Shown: positions 1 to 8,901, counted from the first letter of the stretch. The stretch is DNA of 64,000 bases from Georgenia daeguensis (GCF_039537705.1 NZ_BAABBA010000005.1:124001-188000), one strand, 5' to 3'. A program made the numbers and translations. Notes: generated by a model not told the origin, from the sequence alone.

Positions 1-461
1 AGGCGCTGACCGACGCCGGTCTGCCCTACAACGACATCTCCTGGGTCAACGAGCTCTCCGGGCCGTTCTTCTCGGGCATGGTCGACCGGCGCGGCCAGGC
101 GACCGTGATCGACGGCGGCGAGTACTACGGCGCGCGCAGCCGCGACGAGTACGCCACGTTCGCCGACTGGCAGCGGCGCGGGTTCCTGCTCGCCGGCAGC
201 CGGTCGGTGCGGGCGGCCGAGGCGCAGGACTACCGGAGCGGCGTCGCCTCGGCGCTGGCCGTGTACGACCGCGACCAGCAGGACGACTACCACGTGCTCG
301 ACGCCGACACCCTGGGCGACCTCACGCAGGACGCGCTGGCCGAGGCTACCGACTACGTGTGGCTCTACACCGAGGAGCACGAGTGGGGCGCCTCGCGGTC
401 CATGAAGCCCGAGGTGCCGCAGGAGTACGTCGACGCGATCGCGGCCGCCCGTCGGCGGTGA
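1..461 (+). CDS. C-terminal fragment of an unrecognised protein
   Basis: The open frame is already open at the window edge (first full codon at base 3) and ends in TGA, leaving the last 152 residues. The N-terminus lies outside the window. The visible part is rich in Tyr, Trp and acidic residues, with a segment near the end reading YVWLYTEEHEWG. That faintly recalls catalytic-domain ends of secreted glycosidase-like proteins, but I cannot assign a family. No membrane segment or signal is visible in this part. The gene ends 90 bases before the CapK-like gene on the same strand, so the two could share a surface-polysaccharide context. That link is only inference. Confidence 0.6.
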   Translation, partial: ALTDAGLPYNDISWVNELSGPFFSGMVDRRGQATVIDGGEYYGARSRDEYATFADWQRRGFLLAGSRSVRAAEAQDYRSGVASALAVYDRDQQDDYHVLDADTLGDLTQDALAEATDYVWLYTEEHEWGASRSMKPEVPQEYVDAIAAARRR

Positions 462-521
462 CCCACCGCGTTCCGGACGCGCACGGCCTCTGATCCGGCC
501 CGCACGCACGCCCGGTCCCGC

Positions 522-527
522 TACGGT
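522..527 (+). promoter_or_regulatory. candidate -10 box (TACGGT) of the CapK-like gene
   Basis: A TAnnnT hexamer lies 24 bases before the ATG at 552. An AGGAG ribosome-binding site at 542-546 follows, so this gene looks leadered, unlike many others here. No convincing -35 box is visible. Confidence 0.35.
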
Positions 528-551
528 GAGATCCCGCGAGCAGGAGTCTGG

Positions 552-1904
552 ATGAACATCTCCACGGGCGCCCGGAACCGAGCGTTCTGGGCCGTCGACC
601 GGCTGAAGGGCTCCCCGGTGCGCCGTTCGCTCCGGGACATCGAGGCGATCCTGGCCGCGCCCCGTTCCGCCTCCGTCCAGGCGTTCCTCGACCGCCGGCT
701 GCGCCGCCTGCTGGCGCACGCGGCGGCGACGGTCCCGCAACTCGCCGGCTGCGACCCGGACCGCCTGAGCAGCTTCCCGGTGGTCCACAAGGCGATGATG
801 CGCGACGGCGGGGCGGACTTCCGCTCCCGGCCCTACCTCCACGCGCACCTGTCGGAGACCGCCACGAGCGGGTCCACGGGCGCGCCGTTCCGGGTCCTGC
901 GCGACGACGTCAAGGTGCGCCGCAACGTCGTCGACGCTCTGGCGCTGGCCCGTGCGGCGGGCTACGACGTCGGGATGCCGATGTTCTACCTCCGCCGCGA
1001 GCACCCGTCGTCGCGGCTGCGTGAGTGGGCGGAGAACCTCGTGGACATCGACGTCGGGGACATGCGCGAGGGGGCCGCGCCCCGGGAGGTCGCGCGGATC
1101 CGCGGCACGCGCGGGCCGGTGGCGCTCATCGGGTACGCCTCCGGGCTGGAGGCGCTGTGCCGCGAGATCGAGTCGCAGGGGTCGCCGCTGGAGCACGTGG
1201 CGTGCGTCATCAGCCTGGCCGAGAGCCCGAGCGAGTACCTCTACCGCTCCAGCCCGCGGTTCTTCGGCCAGGAGCTGACCGCCCGCTACTCGGACGTCGA
1301 GCTCGGGCTCCTCGCCCAGCAACGCCCCGGTGAGCGCCCGTACCGGATCAACGTGGCCAGCCACCACGTCGAGATCCTCGCCCTCGACGGCGACGGACCC
1401 GCGGCTCCCGGCGAGATCGGCCGGATCGTGGTCACGGACCTGTTCAACCGCGCCATGCCGTTCGTCCGGTACGACACCGGGGACCTCGGCCGGTTCGCCG
1501 TGCTCCCCGACGGCACGCCGGACACCACCGTCCTCGAGGAGATCACCGGGCGGATCAACGACCAGATTTACGACACCGCCGACCGCCTGGTCTCGGTGCT
1601 CGGCATCGTCCGCGACTGGGGGGCCTACCGCGGGATCGAGGAGTGGCAGCTCGTCCAGACGGGCTCCGGCACCTATCTCTTCAGGCAGAAGGCGACGGTC
1701 GACGCCGAGCGGGACCGCGCCCTCGCCGAGGAGTTCCGGTCCTACCTCGGGCGGGACGCCCGCATCGAGATGCGATACGTGGACGGCATCCCGCTGCTGC
1801 GCTCGGGCAAGCGGCGCGCGTTCGCCAACGAGTGGGACCGGGGCACGCCCGCTGCGGGTCCGGGGCGGGCCGGCGCGGCACCGGCGCAGTTCGCGACCGC
1901 CTGA
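552..1904 (+). CDS. CapK/PaaK-family adenylate-forming enzyme (phenylacetate-CoA ligase-like)
   Basis: 450 residues. The phosphate-binding loop TSGSTGAPF sits near residues 105-113 and the core AMP-binding motif YDTGDLG near 307-313. These are the hallmarks of the PaaK/CapK branch of the adenylate-forming family, which activates a carboxylate with ATP. CapK-type members usually sit in capsule or exopolysaccharide clusters and their substrates are mostly unknown. True phenylacetate-CoA ligases are similar in length, but no paa genes are nearby. AGGAG at 542-546 supports the start. The gene converges on the sacsin-like ATPase gene with only 3 bases between stops. The last 15 residues are an Ala/Gly-rich tail. 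Confidence 0.8.
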   Translation: MNISTGARNRAFWAVDRLKGSPVRRSLRDIEAILAAPRSASVQAFLDRRLRRLLAHAAATVPQLAGCDPDRLSSFPVVHKAMMRDGGADFRSRPYLHAHLSETATSGSTGAPFRVLRDDVKVRRNVVDALALARAAGYDVGMPMFYLRREHPSSRLREWAENLVDIDVGDMREGAAPREVARIRGTRGPVALIGYASGLEALCREIESQGSPLEHVACVISLAESPSEYLYRSSPRFFGQELTARYSDVELGLLAQQRPGERPYRINVASHHVEILALDGDGPAAPGEIGRIVVTDLFNRAMPFVRYDTGDLGRFAVLPDGTPDTTVLEEITGRINDQIYDTADRLVSVLGIVRDWGAYRGIEEWQLVQTGSGTYLFRQKATVDAERDRALAEEFRSYLGRDARIEMRYVDGIPLLRSGKRRAFANEWDRGTPAAGPGRAGAAPAQFATA

Positions 1905-1907
1905 CGC

Positions 1908-4900
1908 CTACTCCCCCGCGGCCTCCGCGAGCACCTCCTCCAGCGCCCCGGGGTCGAGCAGCACCGCCTCGACGTCGTGGCGCGCCGCCCAGCGGCCGGC
2001 CGCGTGGGCGAGCGCGCGCGCCAGGCCCGCGGTCGTCGTCGCCCACGCCGAGCCGGCGGTGGCCCACCAGTTCACGTCGACGCCGTCGACGGTGAGCTGC
2101 TCGCACTCGAACCAGGTGGCGGGCGCGCCGGGGAGCACGGCCAGCACCTCGGCGGGCGTGGCGACGGCCCGGGCGTCCGCCGCGTCGGGCACCACGCCGC
2201 CGGCGGCGTCGAGGTCGAGCAGGTCGGCCACCTTCCCGACGAGGTGCGACGGTGCCGGGAGGACGGCGCGCACCTGCGCCCACACGGGCGCCGCGACCAC
2301 CACCTGCTCCGCCGGCACCATCTGCGCGGAGCCCTCCACGAGCGCGGGCACCGCGTCCGGCGGGGCGAGGCGCACGCCGTCGGCCGCCGCGCGGGCCAGC
2401 GCCCGCCACAGGGCGAGCGCATCGGGCATGGCGAGGGCGCCGTCGTCGGGCCACTGGTCGAGGTAGGCGTCCCACGCGCCGGCGTCGAGGTCGGCGAGGT
2501 CGCGCACGGCCCCGACGGCGGCCAGGACGGCGTCGTCGAGCGCCTCCGTGCCGTCCGGGGCCGGCGGGAGGAAGGGCGTGGCGCCGGCGCCGCGGGGGTG
2601 GGCGAACGGGGCGCCGAGCTCCTCGCGCAGCCACCAGGCGGTGTAGGACGGCGCGGTGCCCGTCCCGCCCGCGGACGCGCGGACCTCGGTGAGCAGCGCG
2701 GCCCGGGCGTCCCGGTCCTCCGCGAGGCGCGCGAGAGCGCGCGGCCAGGCCTCGTCAGCGACGGCGTCGAGGTCCGCGACGGCCGTGACGTCCCCGACGA
2801 ACGCGCCGGCGCCGAGCACCTCGGCGAGGTGCGCGAGGTAGTCGCCCCAGCCGTCCAGTCGGACGTCGTCCTCCCCAGGCTCGGCGACGACGTCACGCAC
2901 CACGGTCGTGACCAGGTCGGTGCGCACGCCGACGGCCCGCAGGGTCGCCGCGCCCCACCGGTCGACGACGTCCGCGCGGACCGGGACCAGGGCGTCGAGG
3001 ACGCCGGCGGCCCAGGACCCGGGGACGACGAGGTCGTCGGCGGGGTGCTGCTCGCCGTCCTCGCCGGGCAGCGGGAGGTCGGCCAGCCAGCCGGGCAGCT
3101 CGGCGTCCTCGCCGCGGTCGGCGACGGCGGCCTGCGCGAGGGCGAGGACCGCGGCGACGGCGGCGGGCACGGGCGCACCGTCCTCGACGTCCTCGGCGGC
3201 GGCCCGCACCTCCGGCTGCTCCAGCAGGGTGACCGCGTCCGCCTCGGTCGCCCCGAGCGTCGCCAGCACCGGGTGCGCGGCCGACGGATGGACGATCCGC
3301 AGCCCGGGGAGGTCGATCGGGAGCCCGCCGAGCCCGGCGGTGGGCAGCAGCAGGCCGCGGGCGCCCCGCGCGGTGCGGCCGTCGTGCAGCGGGACCGGGA
3401 GGCCGGCGAGCGCCTCGCGGTGGGCCGCGGCGTAGGGCGCGAGCGCGGCGTAGACGTCACGCCACCGCCCCGGCGGGTGACCGCCGGTGGGAAGGGAGTC
3501 GACGACGTCGGCGAGGTCGCGCAGGGCGACCCCGAGCACGCGCGCGGCGGCGGTGTGCTCGGGCGGGACGTGCACCAGGCCGCCCACCATCGGGGCGAGC
3601 GCCGCGAGGAGGTGCTCGTCCTGCCCGGCCGGGCCGAGGAGCGCCTGCGCGGCGCCGGCCCTTAGCAGGTTCTCGGTGCCGGTCTCGCGCAGGAGCGGCG
3701 TGCGCCGCAGCCCCTCGAGCGCGGCCTCGTGGAGGGCGGCGTCGAGGGCCCCGGCGGGCAGGCCGGTCGGCACGAGGGAGAGCACGTGCGGGCGGCCGAG
3801 CGGGTGCCGGCCGCGGGCGCCGGCCAGGAGGTCGGCCAGGCTGCCGTAGTGGGCACCGGCCAGCTGCACGAGCCTGTCGGTCAGCGGGCCGGGTGCGACG
3901 TGCCGGCGCGAGGGGTCCAGCGGGAAGCTCCCGATCAGCACGGCGGGCACGGTGCAGGGCTCGTCGGTGGGGGTCGGGGCGTGCACGGTGCCGAGCCCCG
4001 TCGCGCCGGCGGAGGCGTGCCCGCCCTGGGCGGCGTCGCCGGGCGTGCCCGGCGTGCCGGGTCGCGGCACCGCCCAGGTGACGAACCAGCCGGTGCGCTC
4101 GCGCTCCTCGACGGGGCGGCCCGCGAGCAGCGCGGGGTCCAGGCCGCCGGACGCGTGCGCCGAGTACCAGCGGTCCCGGACGTCGGCGAGGCGCCGCGGC
4201 GGGGCGTCGTCCGTCTCGACGACGATCTCGCCCAGCGAGGGGAGGGCGAGGAGGACGACGTCGTCGAGCTCGGCGAGGGAGGCGCGCACCGCGTCCGTCT
4301 CGCGGGGACCGCGCAGCCGGAGGGTGACGGCGGTCGTGCAGCCGGCCGGCACGGCGGGCGCGCCGGCCGGGAAGGGCAGGCGCAGGGCGGGCAGGTCGCC
4401 GTGCCGGCGCGCCACCTCGGCGGCCAGCGCGGGGTGGTCCGCGGCGGCCTGGGCGAGCAGCGCGGCGGTCCGGGCGAGGGAGAAGGTCACGCCGGCCACG
4501 CCGTCGGCCGTCCGCGTGGCGACCGTGATCTCGTCGCTGACCGACCGCACGGCCGCGAACCCGACGCCGAAGCGGCCGACCTGACCGCCCGAGCGCTTCG
4601 CCGAGGCACGCATCGAGGCCAGCGCCGCCACGCCGTCGGCCGTGAGCGGCGCGCCGGTGTTGGCGGCGAGCAGCTCGGCGCCGTCGGGCGTGGCGGTCAG
4701 CCGGAGGAGCAGCCGGCCGCGCAGGCCGGCCGCCGCGGCGGCGTCGGCGGCGTTCTGGGCCAGCTCCACGACCACGCGGTCGCGGTAGTAGCCGCGGGCG
4801 TGGTCCTCCTCGAGGTTCGCGTCCTGGCGCAGGCGCGAGGGGTCACGGCGCCACGTGGTGAGGGCGGCGTCCCGCAGGCCGGCGGTGCCGAAGAAGTCGG

Positions 4901-4919
4901 CGCCGACCGGTGCGCTCAT
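1908..4919 (-). CDS. sacsin-like GHKL ATPase
   Basis: 1003 residues. The N-terminal quarter is an Hsp90/sacsin-type GHKL nucleotide-binding domain. It has an N-box with ELAQNAADA, an ANTGAPL segment in place of the Asp box, and a GQVGRFGVGFAAV glycine lid. The remaining 700 or so residues are Ala/Leu/Asp-rich with no motif I recognise. The gene begins inside the stop of the DUF3027 gene (ATGA overlap at 4916-4919), so the two are translationally coupled. Actinobacterial sacsin-like ATPases have no settled function; a chaperone-like or defence-related ATP switch is possible. The nucleotide-binding assignment is firm, the cellular role is not. Confidence 0.8.
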   Translation of the reverse strand: MSAPVGADFFGTAGLRDAALTTWRRDPSRLRQDANLEEDHARGYYRDRVVVELAQNAADAAAAAGLRGRLLLRLTATPDGAELLAANTGAPLTADGVAALASMRASAKRSGGQVGRFGVGFAAVRSVSDEITVATRTADGVAGVTFSLARTAALLAQAAADHPALAAEVARRHGDLPALRLPFPAGAPAVPAGCTTAVTLRLRGPRETDAVRASLAELDDVVLLALPSLGEIVVETDDAPPRRLADVRDRWYSAHASGGLDPALLAGRPVEERERTGWFVTWAVPRPGTPGTPGDAAQGGHASAGATGLGTVHAPTPTDEPCTVPAVLIGSFPLDPSRRHVAPGPLTDRLVQLAGAHYGSLADLLAGARGRHPLGRPHVLSLVPTGLPAGALDAALHEAALEGLRRTPLLRETGTENLLRAGAAQALLGPAGQDEHLLAALAPMVGGLVHVPPEHTAAARVLGVALRDLADVVDSLPTGGHPPGRWRDVYAALAPYAAAHREALAGLPVPLHDGRTARGARGLLLPTAGLGGLPIDLPGLRIVHPSAAHPVLATLGATEADAVTLLEQPEVRAAAEDVEDGAPVPAAVAAVLALAQAAVADRGEDAELPGWLADLPLPGEDGEQHPADDLVVPGSWAAGVLDALVPVRADVVDRWGAATLRAVGVRTDLVTTVVRDVVAEPGEDDVRLDGWGDYLAHLAEVLGAGAFVGDVTAVADLDAVADEAWPRALARLAEDRDARAALLTEVRASAGGTGTAPSYTAWWLREELGAPFAHPRGAGATPFLPPAPDGTEALDDAVLAAVGAVRDLADLDAGAWDAYLDQWPDDGALAMPDALALWRALARAAADGVRLAPPDAVPALVEGSAQMVPAEQVVVAAPVWAQVRAVLPAPSHLVGKVADLLDLDAAGGVVPDAADARAVATPAEVLAVLPGAPATWFECEQLTVDGVDVNWWATAGSAWATTTAGLARALAHAAGRWAARHDVEAVLLDPGALEEVLAEAAGE

Positions 4920-5791
4920 GCCTCGTCCGGCGACCCGTCGGTGGTGGGCTCGGTGGTGCCGGCCTCGGACCCGGCCGCGCCGTCGTCCACGGACGCGACC
5001 ACCTCGGGGGCGACGGGGTGGGTGGCGAGGACCTCGAGGTCGCGCTCGTCGATGACGGGCTCGGAGGACTGCCACAGGGACACCGGCTCGGGGCCGTGGG
5101 TCTCGGAGTGGGCGCCGCAGCCGTGGTCCACGGAGACGACACGACCGTCGTCGGGCGACCACTCGTTCGCGCAGACGCCGAAGACGGTGCGCGGGCTGCC
5201 GGCCAGCTTCATGAAGAACCCGCAGGTCGAGCACGGCGCGGCGGCCGCCTTGGCGGAGGGTGCGAACGGGCCGCGGTCCCCCTCGTACCAGCGGGTCAGC
5301 GCCTGGGCGCGTCCCTCGGCGGACAGGACGCGGGGACGTCCGAGCCCGAGCTCGAAGATCGCGAGCTCGTCGGCGTCCTCGCCGGTGGCCTCGTAGCCCT
5401 GCTCGAGGCGCTCGTCGTCCTCCACGAAGGGCAGGACGTCGCCGGGGCCGACGTCGCCGGGGCGAAGCCGCTCCGACCACGGCACCCAGTCGGGGGCGAG
5501 GAGCGCGCCGTCGCCGGGAAGGAGCTCGACCTCGCACACGGTGGCGCTACGGCCGCGCGGGGGCCGGGCGACCGTGACGGCCCAGTGCCAGCCGCGGTAG
5601 CCGGGCACGAGCGACTCGAAGACGTGGGTCAGCAGCCGGTCACCCTCGACGACCACGCCGCGGTGCTCGCCGACCTGCCCCGGGAGCGCGACCTCCTCGG
5701 CGGCCGCGCGTGCGAGGTCGACAGCACCCGCGAGCACCGCTTCCTTCACAGGGGCGGTGGTCACGCGAGGGTTCTTCGTGGCTGCTGGCAC
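4916..5791 (-). CDS. DUF3027 domain protein
   Basis: 291 residues, matching the DUF3027 family of Actinomycetota. A Cys/His-rich middle part (CSTCGFF, then a CANEW segment, then HGCGAHSET) looks like a metal-binding module and is typical of the family. The C-terminus is acidic and low in complexity. The start is GTG at 5791. A TAGACT hexamer ends 6 bases upstream and no ribosome-binding site is visible, so the mRNA is probably leaderless. The gene overlaps the sacsin-like ATPase gene by 4 bases and is close to the cold-shock gene, an arrangement I associate with many actinobacteria. Function is unknown. Confidence 0.85.
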   Translation of the reverse strand: MPAATKNPRVTTAPVKEAVLAGAVDLARAAAEEVALPGQVGEHRGVVVEGDRLLTHVFESLVPGYRGWHWAVTVARPPRGRSATVCEVELLPGDGALLAPDWVPWSERLRPGDVGPGDVLPFVEDDERLEQGYEATGEDADELAIFELGLGRPRVLSAEGRAQALTRWYEGDRGPFAPSAKAAAAPCSTCGFFMKLAGSPRTVFGVCANEWSPDDGRVVSVDHGCGAHSETHGPEPVSLWQSSEPVIDERDLEVLATHPVAPEVVASVDDGAAGSEAGTTEPTTDGSPDEA

Positions 5792-5797
5792 GGGCTC

Positions 5798-5803
5798 AGT
5801 CTA
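5798..5803 (-). promoter_or_regulatory. leaderless -10 box of the DUF3027 gene
   Basis: TAGACT on the minus strand, 6 bases before the GTG start. A transcript starting about 7 bases downstream would begin with the start codon. Confidence 0.5.
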
Positions 5804-5849
5804 CGGTCTGGGCACCCGCACGCCGTCGGGCCCCACAGGCCTGGGTCTC

Positions 5850-6224
5850 TCAGGCGTCGAACTGGTCGGCGACCACGCGCAGCACCTGGGCCAGCTTCTT
5901 CCCGTTCTCCGGGTAGCGGCCGCGGTGCAGGCTGTTGGAGGCCCGGTCCAGCGCCTTGATGAGGTCCTCCACGATGGGCACCATGTCCTCCGCCGGGCGC
6001 CGGTGCGCCTTGGCCACCGACGGCGGCTCCTCGAGGATGGTGACCGACAGCGCGGACGGGCCGCGGCGGCCGTCGGCCACCCCGAAGTCCACCTTGGTGC
6101 CGGGCTTGGGGGTCACCCCGTGCGGGAGGGCGGAGGCGTGCAGGAAGACCTCACCGCCGTCGTCCTCCGCGATGAAGCCGAAACCCTTGTCGGCGTCGTA
6201 CCACTTGACCTTGCCGGTAGGCAC
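5850..6224 (-). CDS. cold-shock domain protein with C-terminal extension
   Basis: 124 residues. The first 70 form a cold-shock OB fold with the RNP1-like KGFGFI and RNP2-like VFLHAS motifs that bind single-stranded nucleic acid. The remaining 55 residues (through AEDMVPIVEDLIKALD) match the helical extension typical of the long actinobacterial cold-shock proteins. I chose the GTG at 6224 because family members begin with the same PTGKVKWYD segment and an AAGGGG-type ribosome-binding site precedes it. Longer upstream reading would add an atypical Arg-rich stretch. Likely role: RNA chaperone or transcription anti-terminator. Confidence 0.92.
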   Translation of the reverse strand: MPTGKVKWYDADKGFGFIAEDDGGEVFLHASALPHGVTPKPGTKVDFGVADGRRGPSALSVTILEEPPSVAKAHRRPAEDMVPIVEDLIKALDRASNSLHRGRYPENGKKLAQVLRVVADQFDA

Positions 6225-6469
6225 GGGACTGACCCCTTTGTTGTTCACGTGACGAAGGCGCCGACCGTGCCGGCGCCACTTCCTGGCCCCAAGGATACCG
6301 GCGTCCGGCGGTGGCACGACGCCGATTCGCCCGTGGGCGGAAGGTAGCCGCTCCCGGTGACGGGCGGGGAGATCTCCCCATGTCCCGGGTTGGCACCGGC
6401 GCGTCGCCGTCAGGCAGGCTGCCCGAACCGCCCCTCTCCCCGGCGGCCACCTCATCCAGGAGACGATTG

Positions 6470-8503
6470 ATGACCGCGACGCCGCCGATGCTGCGCCAGC
6501 AGGAGGCCGTTGCCGCCGTGAGCCGGTGGGCCGTGGGCCAGGTGGCACCGGGCTGGGACACCCTCGAGGTGCACCTGACGGCGCGCGGACAGCGGTGGGA
6601 CGTCGGGCTCCTGACCGGGCGGGGTGGTGCAGAGCTCGGCCGCTGGGTGGTGCCGGTCGAGCCGGGCAGCCCGCTCGAGGCGGACGCGACGGCGATGCGG
6701 GAGAGCGCCTACCGCCACCCGATGGGCACGTGGTTCTCCGCCGTCGTCACGCTGACCCCGGCCGGCTGGCCCGAACCGCGGATGCGCCTCGACACCACCT
6801 TCAACTACGACGACGAACCCACTTACCTCCTCGCCGACCAGCCGCGCGTCGGCGCCGCGGACCTGCTCGAGGACTGGGTCCGGTTCCCGCGCACCCGCGG
6901 CGCCACGCCCGCGTGGGCGCGCGAGCGCGCCGCGGACGCCGGCGTGAGCCTGCCGTTCGCGCCGCAGCCGGCGCGCCCGTCCACCGACGCGCCGCCGATC
7001 GTGCCGGCGTCGGCCGCGGACCTGCTCCCGCGAGCGTCGGCGATCGCCCCGGCGGAGCGCATCGCGGCGGTGGCGCCGTCCCCCGGCTCACCCACCTCTC
7101 CGTCCGCGGCCTCCCCCGCCGCGATGCCGCCGTCGTCGGTCGCGCCCGCCGCGGCCTCGCCGTCCCCCGGCTCACCCACCTCCGCGTCCACGGCCTCCCC
7201 GGCCGCGATGCCGCCATCGTCGATCTCGCCCGCCTCACCGTCCGCGGCCTCGCCCGCGGCGGTGCCGCCGTCGTCGGTCGCGCCCGCCGACGCCCCCGGT
7301 CGGGGCCTCACGGAGCGGCCGGCCGAGCTCGCCCTCCTCTTCGACCGCGACGGCATCCCGCTCTCCGGCGGCCGCCGGCCGCAGCAGCGCCGGGGGACCG
7401 TGGATGGCCGCGCGACCTGGCGCGACCTCCTGGCCAGCGCCGGCTCGCCGCTGGCCTTCGTCGACGGCACTGGCACGTGGGTGGCCGTGCGCCGGGCGCC
7501 CGGGGGCGAGGACGTCGTGGTCGGCGTCGTGACGCAGACGACGGCCGGCGGCGCCCCGGACGTCCAGGTCACCACCGACGTCGAGCCGTGGCGCCTGGCC
7601 GACGGCGACGCCGCGCTCACGGTCCACTACGTCAGCGTGGCCGCGCCGCCGGAGGAGGTGCTCGCGGCAGCGCGCGAGGGCAGGGTGCTCTCCCCCGGCG
7701 GACGCCGGGGCACGCCGCCGGACAACGCTCCGCTGCGCGCGGCGCTCGACGAGCACGCCCGGCGGGGGGACGGCCGGTCGCTCCGCGAGGTTCTGCGTCA
7801 GGCGTTCGGCGGGCTGCTCGTGCTGGACGCCACGGGTTCCCGGCTCGACGCCTCGCCGCCGCAGGTCGTCGTCGGCTCCGTCACCGCGCCCGACGGTACG
7901 CGCGGCCTGCCCGTGTTCACCCGCAACGCCGAGGTCCAGCAGTACCGCGGCGACACCCCGGAGGGCATCTTCACGCTCGTCCAGGCCGCGGCCGCGACGC
8001 TCGAGGGCGCGGCCGCCGACCCGGCCGTGAGGTTCGTCGTCGTCGATCCCGCCGGGGCGGCCGCGGTGCTTCCTGCCGACCTGATCCGCAAGGCTCTCGC
8101 CGACGGGCACAACGGGGCGGTCAAGGACCTGCTCACGACGACGGCGACGCGCGAGCCCGCGGGGACACCCTCGATGCAGGCGCTCTTCGACGCGCTGCGC
8201 GCCGACGAGGGGTTCCTGTTCGTCGCCGAGCGCGAGCTCGACGGTCGCGTGCAGCCGGTGTGGCTCGACGAGCCCGACGGCCGGACGCTGCTGGTCTTCA
8301 CCTCCCCCCTCGAGGCCGCCGCCTACGACGACGAGGCGCCGATGGCGTCCGGCGCGGGGTACCGGCGCCTGCCCGTGGGCTGGATCCTGGAGTTCCTCGT
8401 GCAGAGCCGCGGTGACGCGCTGCGCATCAACCCGGCCGGACCGTCGGTGGACCTGAGCGTCGCCCAGGTCCGGCACCTGCTGGCCAACCCGGTGACGGAC
8501 TGA
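6470..8503 (+). CDS. multidomain protein with YezG-like N-terminus and SseB-like repeats
   Basis: 677 residues. Residues 1-150 resemble immunity/antitoxin (YezG-like) proteins, including an FNYDDEP segment and an LEDWVRFPR segment. Residues about 204-274 form a Pro/Ser/Ala linker made of three imperfect repeats. The rest contains at least two SseB-like units: one around PVFTRNAEVQQYRGDTPEG and the last around FTSPLEAAAYDDEAP near the C-terminus. I chose the ATG at 6470 because AGGAGA lies just upstream; earlier in-frame starts add only Arg-rich sequence. SseB-type domains are common beside secretion-linked and polymorphic-toxin genes, but none is adjacent here. Domain calls are by eye, and the function is unknown. 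Confidence 0.65.
   Translation: MTATPPMLRQQEAVAAVSRWAVGQVAPGWDTLEVHLTARGQRWDVGLLTGRGGAELGRWVVPVEPGSPLEADATAMRESAYRHPMGTWFSAVVTLTPAGWPEPRMRLDTTFNYDDEPTYLLADQPRVGAADLLEDWVRFPRTRGATPAWARERAADAGVSLPFAPQPARPSTDAPPIVPASAADLLPRASAIAPAERIAAVAPSPGSPTSPSAASPAAMPPSSVAPAAASPSPGSPTSASTASPAAMPPSSISPASPSAASPAAVPPSSVAPADAPGRGLTERPAELALLFDRDGIPLSGGRRPQQRRGTVDGRATWRDLLASAGSPLAFVDGTGTWVAVRRAPGGEDVVVGVVTQTTAGGAPDVQVTTDVEPWRLADGDAALTVHYVSVAAPPEEVLAAAREGRVLSPGGRRGTPPDNAPLRAALDEHARRGDGRSLREVLRQAFGGLLVLDATGSRLDASPPQVVVGSVTAPDGTRGLPVFTRNAEVQQYRGDTPEGIFTLVQAAAATLEGAAADPAVRFVVVDPAGAAAVLPADLIRKALADGHNGAVKDLLTTTATREPAGTPSMQALFDALRADEGFLFVAERELDGRVQPVWLDEPDGRTLLVFTSPLEAAAYDDEAPMASGAGYRRLPVGWILEFLVQSRGDALRINPAGPSVDLSVAQVRHLLANPVTD
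7081..7290 (+). repeat. three imperfect coding repeats (Pro/Ser/Ala linker)
   Basis: The linker repeats a unit ending ASPAAMPPSSV-type three times, with recurring SPGSPTS segments. Unit length varies between about 20 and 27 residues. Similarity at DNA level suggests recent slippage or unequal crossover. Confidence 0.7.
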
Positions 8504-8536
8504 GGTAGCCGGGCCGCCGTCCCCCGGCGCGAGGTC

Positions 8537-8623
8537 TCGGTCACCCCAACCGTCGCGGTGTGCCGGCCTCCACCACCCCGACCCGCCGCGGTCTACCGGC
8601 CTCGGCCACCCCAACCCGCCGCC
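8537..8623 (+). repeat. tandem repeat, ~32-33 nt unit, about 2.6 copies
   Basis: Units start at 8537, 8569 and 8602. They share the pattern of CACCCCRACC followed by a YCGCGGT core and a CCGGCC end. The array stops two bases before the palindromic repeat. Confidence 0.75.
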
Positions 8624-8624
8624 T

Positions 8625-8682
8625 AAGTGCTCCTGAGCAGATGAAGTGAGCCTCGATCGACTTCATCTGCCCGAACGCACTT
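8625..8682 (-). repeat. palindromic intergenic repeat, copy A
   Basis: Arms AAGTGCTCCTGAGCAGATGA and CTTCATCTGCCCGAACGCAC flank a 12-nt centre. The outer part of the right arm has diverged, so the hairpin is imperfect. The centre shows the same orientation as copies B and D and opposite to copy C. Confidence 0.85.
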
Positions 8683-8901
8683 GACGGTGTGCGCCTCGAC
8701 GCCGCCCTCCGGCCCACATGCTCCCCGGGGCCGGCCCGCGAGAGGAGCCGCGCTGCCGCCGGGCAGGGTCGCCGGCTCGCCCCCGACGATGACGAGCACC
8801 ACGGTCCCCAGCCGTACGGCTCTGTGCACACCGACTCGTCGCGTCCACAGGTCGGCGACCCGGAAGGTCCAGGCGCCCGCCGAGCAGGACACGCTGTGGT
8901 G

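Larger units (their letters stand above)
8504..8901 (+). other. 398-bp intergenic region with repeats
   Basis: There is no supported gene here. It holds a weak 6-bp GC hairpin at 8508-8528, a 32-33-nt tandem repeat (8537-8623), one copy of the window's palindromic repeat (8625-8682), and about 220 bases of ordinary GC-rich sequence before the AbiEi-like gene. Confidence 0.7.

Noticed and set aside
552..1904. Phenylacetate degradation
   Set aside because: The protein is PaaK-like, but no paa genes flank it; CapK-type roles are equally likely.
8537..8623. CRISPR-like repeats
   Set aside because: Units are contiguous and have no unique spacers; no cas gene is present. The same holds for the arrays at 27155-27431 and 58489-58607.
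8890..8895. CACGCT as a leaderless -10 box of the AbiEi-like gene
   Set aside because: Spacing fits ATG 8902, but two GTG starts lie between, so the start and the box cannot support each other.
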